From an uncultured Dorea sp. (GTDB lineage: Bacteria > Bacillota_A > Clostridia > Lachnospirales > Lachnospiraceae): a stretch of DNA of 5,482 nt. The stretch is from contig CAOKJI010000160.1 of assembly GCA_948468495.1 (NCBI GenBank), positions 1 through 5,482 of the forward strand. The letters are read 5' to 3'. Within the stretch, counting starts at the first letter, position 1; every line of letters starts with the position of its first letter. The notes under the pieces are model-generated. The model was given only the letters and a program-made list of their open reading frames with translations, did not search any database and was not told where the DNA came from. Positions 1-5,482 of the stretch are shown here, one piece after another. The translations under genes were made by a program, and so were the position numbers.

Positions 1-1663
1 ATTCCTCCAAATCCTCGTCCAAATCGTCATACGCATAAGCCAGCGCATCCTGTTCCACTCCGTAAGACTCTTCTTCGTCAGCTTCGCCTGTCTCTTCATA
101 AGACGCTTCTTCTGCAATTCCATCCGCATCCTCAAAGACAGCTTCAGCCATGTTGTCATCTCCGGAAAGGTCTCCAAATATGTCTTCTTCATTGCCATAG
201 AAACTATCCGCATCCCGCTCCGGCTGTTCCTCTAAGCCGTCGCTCAAATCCTGGACCGTCTTCCTTGCCGCAAGCTGCTCCAGCTTACGCTCTTCTTCCT
301 CCATCTGCAGAATTGCCTGCCTGCGCTCCTCTTCCGCCTTCTGTTCAGCCAGAATACGCTCTTCTTCTGCCTTTCTTGCCGCAAGTCTTCTCTTCTCCTC
401 TGCCGCTCTCTGCTCCGCATGGCGGCGCGCTTCCTCCGCCGCCCTCTGCTGTTTCTCAATACGGCGCGCCTCTTCCTCCCGCCGCTTCTCCGCCTCAAGC
501 TTCTCCTTTGCTCTGGCCTCTTCGTCTTTCTTCCGCTGACTATCTATCGCTTTCGCATTCTCCTTCTGCTTCGCTTCCCACTCCATCAGAATCTCTTCAA
601 TCTTCATCTGGCCTGTAATCCGCAAATCCTCGTCTCTCTTATCAATAGCCTTGGTCTTAGGCTCAAGATCAATTCCATTTGCAACGGCAAATCCATTGCG
701 AAGAGCCTCCGCAAGCGTTGCTCCTTTTACAGTCCTGCGAATATTCGACCCGCCATGCGCTTTAGACTCTGCCTGTTCCTCCTGCGCCTTTTCTCCAGAC
801 TGATCCGTCAGACTGTCTCCTCCGGTACCAGATTCAGCTTTCGCAAAATCTGCCGAAGGGTCTTCTGTCTCATCTACCGCTACCGGTTTCATATCCGGAT
901 TGGTCGCATCCGATACATCACCGCCCACAGAGCTCATCATTCTGGCAACAAGTTCCTCGACAGATTCCTTCCCAACAGAAGCCTCGGACGCTGCCGGAGC
1001 CGTTCCATCTGATACATCAGGAGTAAGGCCGACAGATATCCCTCCCATTCCGCGCTTCTGACTCTCATACCTCTCCTGCTGCAGAGGCGTCAGAGGCTTA
1101 TACTTCATCTTAAGCTCCATGGCCTGGTACACATATCTGCCTTCACTGAACCAAAGAATCAAATCGTCGCATTCCTCCAGACACTCGGCAGTCATACCTG
1201 CCAAATCATATAATCTGGCAAGCTCATATGCCCATTTCTCAATATATTCCGCCTTCTTAAATTCTTCAAGAGCGTCAATCTGCTCCGTCAGCGGAGCCCT
1301 GCGTGCTTTCAGTATTTTGTATTTAAGAATAAACTGGTTCGGATCTTTCGGCGCCAGCTTCACGAACTCCTCATAACAGTCAGAAGCTTCTTCAATATCG
1401 TTAATCTTCAATGCCAGCGTTCCCAACCGGTATACCGTCTTTCTACTGTTCGGCGCACGGTCATAAGCCATAAATAACACATCCCGGCTCTTCTGAAACT
1501 CCCCATTATATTCATAAATCTCGCTGACGCTGTTCAGCATAGACGGATTCTTGACCCTGCGCCAGTCAATCGTATCCGCAATCTCCATGGCCTTCTTATA
1601 GCGCTTATTTTCCATATGCTCCAGCATTTGTTCTGTTTTTACCCGATATTCATATTTATCCAA
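1..1663 (-). CDS. TPR-like / coiled-coil / acidic protein, 3' end outside the window
   Basis: The frame is open for 554 codons and leaves the window without a stop, so the C-terminus is missing. I chose the TTG at 1663-1661 because GAGGTGA (1675-1669) sits just upstream; the first in-frame ATG (residue 13) has no such site. Residues about 40-172 are helical repeats with TPR spacing, for example around 73-105 (YRLGTLALKINDIEEASDCY, ending in a Pro-containing turn) and 140-172. Residues about 205-350 form a Ser/Gly/Ala/Glu-rich linker with short helical stretches. TGQMKIEEILMEWE (350-363) introduces a coiled coil of about 110 residues rich in Glu, Arg, Lys and Ala. The last visible 80 residues are strongly acidic, with many Asp/Glu and Tyr and almost no basic residues. 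No signal peptide or membrane segment is visible, so it is probably cytoplasmic. TPRs suggest a protein-interaction or scaffold role. I do not recognise a named family, and a catalytic domain could lie in the missing part. Confidence 0.85.
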   Translation of the reverse strand, partial: MDKYEYRVKTEQMLEHMENKRYKKAMEIADTIDWRRVKNPSMLNSVSEIYEYNGEFQKSRDVLFMAYDRAPNSRKTVYRLGTLALKINDIEEASDCYEEFVKLAPKDPNQFILKYKILKARRAPLTEQIDALEEFKKAEYIEKWAYELARLYDLAGMTAECLEECDDLILWFSEGRYVYQAMELKMKYKPLTPLQQERYESQKRGMGGISVGLTPDVSDGTAPAASEASVGKESVEELVARMMSSVGGDVSDATNPDMKPVAVDETEDPSADFAKAESGTGGDSLTDQSGEKAQEEQAESKAHGGSNIRRTVKGATLAEALRNGFAVANGIDLEPKTKAIDKRDEDLRITGQMKIEEILMEWEAKQKENAKAIDSQRKKDEEARAKEKLEAEKRREEEARRIEKQQRAAEEARRHAEQRAAEEKRRLAARKAEEERILAEQKAEEERRQAILQMEEEERKLEQLAARKTVQDLSDGLEEQPERDADSFYGNEEDIFGDLSGDDNMAEAVFEDADGIAEEASYEETGEADEEESYGVEQDALAYAYDDLDEDLEE

Positions 1664-1668
1664 TGTTC

Positions 1669-1675
1669 TCACCTC
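1669..1675 (-). promoter_or_regulatory. Ribosome binding site deciding a TTG start
   Basis: GAGGTGA lies five bases before TTG at 1663. An in-frame GTG overlaps this site itself and so cannot be the start. This site is the main reason for starting the TPR/coiled-coil gene at TTG and not at an internal ATG. Confidence 0.7.
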
Positions 1676-1721
1676 AAAATGTTCGACTATCTATCTTCTA
1701 TGATGTCCTATAGCTTATTCA

Positions 1722-1750
1722 AGTTTATCATATGGTGTATACATTGTCAA
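1722..1750 (-). promoter_or_regulatory. Sigma-A type promoter of the TPR/coiled-coil gene
   Basis: A perfect -35 box TTGACA (1750-1745) is followed by a 17-base spacer and TAAACT (1727-1722, four of six matches to TATAAT), with a TG one base upstream of the -10 box (extended -10). It lies in the 104-base gap (1664-1767) after the beta-propeller gene, so the downstream gene can be transcribed independently. I see no convincing terminator hairpin in this gap, so read-through from the upstream operon is also possible. Confidence 0.65.
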
Positions 1751-1767
1751 AATAATCGCTTAAATTG

Positions 1768-3708
1768 TTACAGAATAATATCGTCAACCTTCTGATAGTC
1801 CTTCATGCTGTAGGCCTCGATAATATTTCCTTTCACCACATACAGATTCGTATCAATATAGACTCCCCTTGCGGTCTGGTAACCATTTCCATTCACCGTC
1901 TCGTTCATCAGACACTCGAACCCATTATCTGCATCGTAAGAAAATACATAATACTTCTCCCCGTCGCCCTCATTGGCAGAGAAACCGATGATATTCTTCT
2001 TCACGTCAATCAACGCCGCCCGATAATCATACATAACGTCTGCGCTGTATACATTCTTCATAACATACTTCTGGACTTCTTTCACATCCGTATTATCACT
2101 GATATCAAACATAGACAGCTTCACGCCGTTTGTAGAGAATCCGTCTTCCTCCACATCCATGCCGATTCCCAGAAGCATATCCTCGCCGTAGAAATGCAGG
2201 TACTCAGAGAACCCTGGAATCTTGAGTTCTCCGATAATCTTCGGGTTCTCCGGGTCTGAGAAATCCACTGAGAATAACGGGTCCGTCTCCCTGTATGTTA
2301 CAAAGTATCCCACATCACCCAGAAGCCTTGCCGAATATACTCTCTCATCTTCAGCCAGTCCCTTGATTGAGCCGATGACCTTTAAATTCTTATCCAGCAC
2401 ATACACGCTGTTTGTATCCCTTTCCGTAGTAATCACCCGCAGATTTCCCTTGTGTTCATCAATGCAGAAGGAATCGTGGATATAACCGTTTATCATACCC
2501 GAAGCCTCTCCCTTCAGCTCTCCCTCTTCATAAGAAATCCTGCGGATTACCGTATCCTGGCCATGCCAGTCATACCAGTAAATATTCTGATTACTTACAT
2601 ACAACTCTCCTCCGTCGGTAAATATCGCCTTGCTGTCCTTCGCTTCCTCCGGTTTATTGATATCAACGGAACTAATCACTTCATACATATATGCCTGCTT
2701 CGCAGACGGAAGATAGATATCAGACTCCGGAAGCAGAACCTGATTAATCAGAGGAATGTAACTCTCCGTATCCCTCGCTTCCATTCCGTCGTAAGTGTTT
2801 ACATAATACTGGCTGAACAGATACAGATGACCTTCCGCCATACGGGAGGACGTATAAGAACCGCTCTGCGTCACTTCGCCGAGCTTCTCAGGATTCTCAG
2901 GATTCGACAAATCATAGGTAACCGCAAAGGTATTCTGCTCTCCCATATACCAGCCTCCCTTTGTTTTCTCTTCCCGATAACTCTGTCCCACCAGAACCAT
3001 TTTCCCATTCTGGATATAAAATTCACTTATCGTACAGGTATCGTCAACCTTCACTTCACCGACTGCCTTCAGTCCATCTTTGGTATCTACTACCGCAACC
3101 GCCCTTCCGTTATCCCGCAGAGTATAAAGGTAGCGCCCGTCTGTCTTCACCACATCCGCTTCGTCCACGCCTTCCTGTCTTACATTCGTCTCAGAATACT
3201 CCGCCGTTTCCGCCACTGCGGCAGTCTTTGCTTCTGCTGCGCTGCCCCCCATCATTTCCATCGGCGTCGCATCCATCGCTATAGACTGCTCCGCCATATC
3301 CGTAGACGCCACATCCTCCATCCCAGATTCCATCGTCTTCGCACCGCCGTCATAGGAACCTGCGCTCATCGCATTTATACGTTCTTCCAGATATCCGTAC
3401 ACTTCTTCGTAATCTTGCGCCGTAGCAAGACCCGAATCAGAAGAAACTCCCCCTTCCCCTACCGCACCTGCATTATCCTCTCTTTCCACGTAACTGACAT
3501 AATCTGGTTCCTTCATCATACCATACGCAAGTCCACATACCAGCAGACAACAGGCTGCTGCCGCAATATACGCTTTCTTCCATACAAATTTCTTGGGACG
3601 CTTCTTTAATAATTCCTCCATCTCTCCCGGTTCCAGAGACTTCGGTACATTCACCGTTTCTGACTTTTCTCTTATCTGATTTAATAATTCCTGCTCTTTC
3701 TTATTCAT
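1768..3708 (-). CDS. Membrane-anchored beta-propeller protein, putative anti-sigma partner
   Basis: This 646-residue protein starts at ATG 3708; a GTG one codon upstream is also in frame, but ATG has the better distance (9 bases) from GGAG (3721-3718). Residues 1-45 are charged and have no signal-peptide character. Residues about 46-65 (YIAAAACCLLVCGLAYGMM) form one membrane segment after a Lys/Arg-rich stretch, so the N-terminus should be inside and the rest outside the cell. Residues about 70-168 are a low-complexity linker, rich in Met from 114 to 153. At 171-193, SETNVRQEGVDEADVVKTDG matches the opening signature I know from the Pfam Beta_propel family (PF09826). The rest, to about 640, is repeated beta-strand sequence (YLYTL, VYVLD, YFVTYRE, YYVFSYD) typical of propeller blades. 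It lies 17 bases after the sigma factor stop, so the two are an operon. Sigma-binding by the short cytoplasmic tail is inferred; I recognise no canonical zinc anti-sigma motif there. Confidence 0.9.
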   Translation of the reverse strand: MNKKEQELLNQIREKSETVNVPKSLEPGEMEELLKKRPKKFVWKKAYIAAAACCLLVCGLAYGMMKEPDYVSYVEREDNAGAVGEGGVSSDSGLATAQDYEEVYGYLEERINAMSAGSYDGGAKTMESGMEDVASTDMAEQSIAMDATPMEMMGGSAAEAKTAAVAETAEYSETNVRQEGVDEADVVKTDGRYLYTLRDNGRAVAVVDTKDGLKAVGEVKVDDTCTISEFYIQNGKMVLVGQSYREEKTKGGWYMGEQNTFAVTYDLSNPENPEKLGEVTQSGSYTSSRMAEGHLYLFSQYYVNTYDGMEARDTESYIPLINQVLLPESDIYLPSAKQAYMYEVISSVDINKPEEAKDSKAIFTDGGELYVSNQNIYWYDWHGQDTVIRRISYEEGELKGEASGMINGYIHDSFCIDEHKGNLRVITTERDTNSVYVLDKNLKVIGSIKGLAEDERVYSARLLGDVGYFVTYRETDPLFSVDFSDPENPKIIGELKIPGFSEYLHFYGEDMLLGIGMDVEEDGFSTNGVKLSMFDISDNTDVKEVQKYVMKNVYSADVMYDYRAALIDVKKNIIGFSANEGDGEKYYVFSYDADNGFECLMNETVNGNGYQTARGVYIDTNLYVVKGNIIEAYSMKDYQKVDDIIL

Positions 3709-3725
3709 CACACAAGTCTCCTTTC

Positions 3726-4244
3726 CTAATAATATGCAGCCTGGCTGTCTGTCGCTGTCGGAGCCAGAATTACACTCATCTTCGCCAACGCGCGGCTTCT
3801 CTTAGAGCGGACTGTACCGCTCTTAAGCTTTAGCATCGCTCCAATCTCTTTACTCTGATATCCGCCGAACACAGAGAGGCCCACAATCATCTGCTCCTCA
3901 TCGGAAAGCACTGCAAAAGCCCGTCGTACATCCAGACTTAAATTCATATCGTCTTCTCCGCCCCCGCTCTCCAGCCTCTCAAAAAACTCCGCTTCATGCG
4001 CCGTCTGAGACTTGGCCATCGCCACAAGCTTCTTCTTGCACATCCGGGAGAGTATGGTAAACATCCAACTCTTAAAGGCATCCTCTCTCTTCAGCGAATG
4101 TACATGCTCAAACCCTTTGATTACCGCCTCGCTTACTACATCCTCCGCGTCCTGCGGATTCCTCATCATACACAGGGCAAAACGATACAAATCCCTGTAA
4201 ATCTCTTCATACATACCGGCAAACTTTACTGCGTCACACTTCAT
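3726..4244 (-). CDS. ECF-like RNA polymerase sigma-70 factor
   Basis: This 172-residue protein has the usual ECF length and two-domain layout. Sigma region 2 covers about residues 11-75, with RDLYRFALCMMRNPQDAEDV and then the conserved FKSWMFTILSRMCKKKL helix of regions 2.3-2.4, used in -10 recognition and melting. A Gly/Asp/Glu-rich linker follows (about 88-102). Region 4 covers about 103-158, with helix-turn-helix GYQSKEIGAMLKLKSGTVRS (128-147) for -35 recognition. I start at ATG 4244 because AAAGGAGGG (4259-4251) precedes it; the frame is open 13 codons further to ATG 4283, but that lies within a palindrome and has no ribosome binding site. Its TAG stop is followed at once by the ribosome binding site of the beta-propeller gene, indicating an operon. 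Its targets are unknown; many ECF factors activate their own promoter, but I see no canonical ECF promoter upstream. Confidence 0.93.
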   Translation of the reverse strand: MKCDAVKFAGMYEEIYRDLYRFALCMMRNPQDAEDVVSEAVIKGFEHVHSLKREDAFKSWMFTILSRMCKKKLVAMAKSQTAHEAEFFERLESGGGEDDMNLSLDVRRAFAVLSDEEQMIVGLSVFGGYQSKEIGAMLKLKSGTVRSKRSRALAKMSVILAPTATDSQAAYY

Positions 4245-4260
4245 CCCACACCCTCCTTTG

Positions 4261-4309
4261 TTAGAGCGTGTCTGAAAATTCATTCCGGAAATTCCAGGAC
4301 ACTCTCTAA
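4261..4309. repeat. 49-base imperfect palindrome in the sigma gene leader
   Basis: The outer arms TTAGAGCGTGTC (4261-4272) and GACACTCTCTAA (4298-4309) pair at 11 of 12 positions. Inside, TGAAAATTC and GAAATTCCA continue the pairing with two mismatches and one bulged base, leaving a loop of about six bases. In the sigma transcript the stem would end one base before the Shine-Dalgarno sequence (4259-4251). There is no U-tract after it on either strand, so it is not a classical terminator. It could be a small transposon-derived palindrome, a translational control hairpin, or a protein-binding site. Confidence 0.7.
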
Positions 4310-4326
4310 GGGAAACTATCTTAAAA

Positions 4327-4349
4327 AGAGTACTCTATTATATAAGAGT
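4327..4349 (-). promoter_or_regulatory. Possible -10 box with overlapping AGAGT half-sites (sigma operon)
   Basis: A perfect TATAAT (4342-4337 on the minus strand) lies about 95 bases upstream of the sigma start, after the terminator of the preceding unit. No -35 box resembling TTGACA lies 16-18 bases further up. The hexamer is flanked by the 10-base perfect palindrome AGAGTACTCT (4327-4336) on one side and AGAGT (4345-4349) on the other, an arrangement that could serve as an operator. Both the promoter and the operator are weak inferences from sequence. Confidence 0.3.
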
Positions 4350-4373
4350 CCCCGCCAAATCCATCTGTTGCAT

Positions 4374-4429
4374 AAAAATCAAAAAATAAATAAGAACCTG
4401 CAATACCGGTCAAAAGGTATTGCGGGTTC
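4374..4429 (-). terminator. Intrinsic terminator after the Rpn remnant
   Basis: On the minus strand a 14-base stem (GAACCCGCAATACC with GGTATTGCAGGTTC, one mismatch, giving a G-U or A-C type pair) closes an eight-base loop at 4429-4394. It is followed by a T-rich run (TTATTTATTTTTTGATTTTT, 4393-4374). The plus-strand side has no T-run, so it acts in one direction only. It separates the Rpn remnant from the sigma operon. Confidence 0.88.
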
Positions 4430-4454
4430 CCTCATTCCGTTCGTCTATTCCGTT

Positions 4455-5146
4455 TTAATCCATGAGCCCGTATTCCCTGTAAAGCTCTCTTCTGGTTTCC
4501 TCATCAACAGCCGCTTTACTCGCATCTGCTGTTCTTCCGTCCGCAAAAAGCCGTTCCATTAAAGACGCAAGCAAACTTTCACCCTGTGAAATCCCTTGTG
4601 AAATCCCTTGTGAAATCCCTTGTGAAATTCCTTCTGCTATTCCTTTCTGATAAATACCTTCGCTCAGATTACACATCTCATCCAGCCTCCTGTCTATCGT
4701 CTCCGTCATTGGAATATGAAATTCCGTTTCTAATATATGTTTTTTCTTTCCTGCATCCAGTTTATCCGAAAGAATTACGCCTAATAACCTGTGCAGATAA
4801 AACTCCTCTGGCGCTATTGTTTTTGATAACCCGATTACCACAACGCCAATCAAATCAAAATAGCTGTCTCTCCGCATATTTCCCATAACATTTTCCTGCG
4901 AAATACTGTATTTGGAAATCGAATTCTCAACATAACCGGGACAATTCCAACCTGCGGTTCCCCTTCGATTAATGAAACAATTTCCTCCGGCAGTATACCG
5001 GAAAACTCCGGAACCGCATATGCCAGAATATGCGCCAGAAAAATTTTCTCCGCAAACAAATATTTCGCGTTCCCATCATAAGCGGCTTTCTCTTCGACCA
5101 CGTCAAGTCTTCTTGCCGCATCGCTTTCATGCGTCTCTAACCCCAT
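4455..5146 (-). pseudogene. Degraded Rpn-type PD-(D/E)XK nuclease / putative transposase
   Basis: Two reading frames together give one Rpn-like protein. The 5' part starts at ATG 5146 with GGAGG at 5155-5151 and reads MGLETHESDAARRLDVVEEK, then KYLFAEKIFLAHILAYAVPE and GEPQVGIVPV, the typical N-terminus. The same frame then turns into unrelated residues and stops near 4850. The other frame takes over near 4934 with YVENSISKYSIS and continues with DLIGVVVIGLSK, LHRLLGVILS and MCNLSEGIYQKGIAEG, the typical C-terminal half, to the TAA at 4457-4455. The residues normally between VPV and YVENSI, including the catalytic core with its VEAQ-type motif, are absent, so an internal deletion also shifted the frame. 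Rejoined, it would have about 230 residues where I remember relatives having 300 or more. Full-length relatives are DNA nucleases linked to RecA-independent recombination; this copy should not cleave DNA. The promoter, ribosome binding site and terminator still look intact. Confidence 0.85.
4582..4634 (-). repeat. 12-base tandem repeat encoding GISQ units
   Basis: Within the 3' part of the Rpn remnant a 12-base unit (plus strand CCCTTGTGAAAT) repeats about four times with few changes, giving four in-frame Gly-Ile-Ser-Gln units between KGIAEG and GESLLASL. The length is a multiple of three, so copy-number change keeps the frame. Similar short repeats after the CNLS motif are common in this family. 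Confidence 0.85.
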
Positions 5147-5230
5147 CTTACCTCCAGACTTTTCTTCTGTTTCCCAAAACCATTACACAGTTACATAAAA
5201 TCTCTTCTGTGATACTTTACTTATACTATC

Positions 5231-5259
5231 ATAATACTAAAAACTTATCTGGATGTCAA
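5231..5259 (-). promoter_or_regulatory. Sigma-A promoter of the Rpn remnant
   Basis: TTGACA (5259-5254), a 17-base spacer and TATTAT (5236-5231, five of six matches) make a near-consensus housekeeping promoter on the minus strand. It is followed by an AT-rich leader of about 80 bases before the GGAGG and ATG of the Rpn remnant. It suggests that the broken gene may still be transcribed. Confidence 0.75.
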
Positions 5260-5344
5260 CAGTCTCCGTTCACAGGGCATCTGATTCAACCCGCGTCCTG
5301 TTACTGTTCACACGCCGCCTGCGCTGGGCTGCAAACTGCGACAT
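5260..5344. other. Intergenic stretch without a recognisable gene
   Basis: These 85 bases between the Rpn promoter and the right-edge inverted repeat are clearly richer in GC than the AT-rich leader beside them. I find no ORF with a ribosome binding site. The only structure is weak: GTTCAC occurs twice (near 5269 and 5306), and CAGG/CCTG could form a small stem. It may be the outer part of the right-edge repeat element. Confidence 0.4.
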
Positions 5345-5482
5345 ACGAAGCAAGGCATTTCAGAGACGTTTTTAATGGAAGTGAAATTGCTGCTTACGTA
5401 GTCTTAGGAACGAAGGCATTCCTGAGTTTCTTAGACTACGTTGGCAGGAAGTTCACTGGAATGTTGTCTCGCCTTGCTTCGT
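5345..5482. repeat. Large imperfect inverted repeat, cut by the window edge
   Basis: A perfect 12-base pair of arms, ACGAAGCAAGGC (5345-5356) and GCCTTGCTTCGT (5471-5482), encloses further nested arms: GAGAC/GTCTC (5363-5367 with 5466-5470), a 13-base arm matching at 11 positions (5381-5393 with 5444-5456), and a perfect 9-base arm ACGTAGTCT/AGACTACGT (5396-5404 with 5433-5441). At the tip AGGAA/TTCCT (5406-5410 with 5419-5423) can form a small hairpin with an eight-base loop. The whole could fold as one long stem of about 138 bases, and the outermost arm may continue past the window. There is no credible coding frame. It could be a MITE-like or other intergenic repeat, or a structured RNA; I cannot name a family. 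Confidence 0.75.

Noticed and set aside
419..1012. Plus-strand open frames at 265-618 and 419-1012, and a minus-strand Arg-rich frame at 244-498
   Set aside because: They are shadows of the coiled-coil region: repeated Glu/Arg/Ala codons give long open frames in other registers. The true frame is continuous from 1663 to the edge.
1664..1767. Terminator or riboswitch in the gap after the beta-propeller gene
   Set aside because: I found only a promoter and a ribosome binding site here; no stem strong enough for a terminator and no room for a known riboswitch.
2452..3609. Long plus-strand open frame (385 codons) opposite the beta-propeller gene, with shorter ones at 1765-2259, 2222-2485 and 2961-3284
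   Set aside because: Their products are low-complexity and rich in His, Arg, Ile and Leu with no family features, they lack ribosome binding sites, and the minus-strand frame gives a clear Beta_propel protein across the same bases.
4245..4283. Sigma factor start at the upstream ATG 4283, adding 13 residues
   Set aside because: That ATG lies inside the palindrome with no ribosome binding site. The added residues are encoded by the leader and the Shine-Dalgarno sequence of the ATG at 4244.
4261..4309. Palindrome as a transcription terminator
   Set aside because: Neither strand has a T-run after the stem, and the terminator of the upstream unit is already at 4429-4374.
3996..4562. Plus-strand open frame of 188 codons across the sigma gene start, palindrome and terminator
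   Set aside because: It crosses a strong minus-strand terminator and two minus-strand units, and its product has no recognisable domain or start signal.
4582..4634. Short regular repeats as a possible CRISPR array
   Set aside because: The 12-base units are directly adjacent with no spacers and are in frame within a coding remnant, so this is a coding tandem repeat.

Overview
The window looks like a piece of chromosome from a gut-type member of the Lachnospiraceae (Clostridia, Bacillota). The basis is indirect: moderate GC, strong AGGAGG-type ribosome binding sites, near-consensus sigma-A promoters, and relatives of the recognisable proteins that I associate with this family. The genus cannot be fixed from the sequence. 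Every gene I can support lies on the minus strand, so transcription runs from high to low coordinates.

Layout, in transcription order. (1) At the right edge (about 5345-5482) lies a large imperfect inverted repeat that runs out of the window, followed by about 85 bases with no gene (5260-5344). (2) A near-consensus promoter (5231-5259) reads into a degraded Rpn-type PD-(D/E)XK nuclease / putative transposase gene (5146-4455). It has lost its catalytic middle and is frameshifted at the deletion joint; its 3' part holds a 12-base tandem repeat encoding GISQ units. A clear intrinsic terminator (4429-4374) closes this unit. (3) A two-gene operon follows: an ECF-like sigma-70 factor (4244-3726) and, 17 bases downstream, a membrane-anchored protein with a large extracytoplasmic beta-propeller (3708-1768). 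The sigma gene leader contains a 49-base imperfect palindrome ending one base from the Shine-Dalgarno sequence. (4) After a 104-base gap with its own promoter (1750-1722), a TTG-started gene runs off the left edge (1663 to beyond 1). It encodes TPR-like helices, a long charged coiled coil and a very acidic segment.

How they may work together: sigma factor plus downstream single-pass protein with a short cytoplasmic tail is the usual arrangement of an ECF sigma factor and its anti-sigma partner. Here the outside part would be a beta-propeller instead of a common small sensor domain. This is inferred from gene order and topology. The TPR/coiled-coil gene has its own promoter and may be functionally unrelated. 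The Rpn remnant and the two palindromic elements suggest past mobile-element activity. No RNA genes, CRISPR array or riboswitch were recognised.
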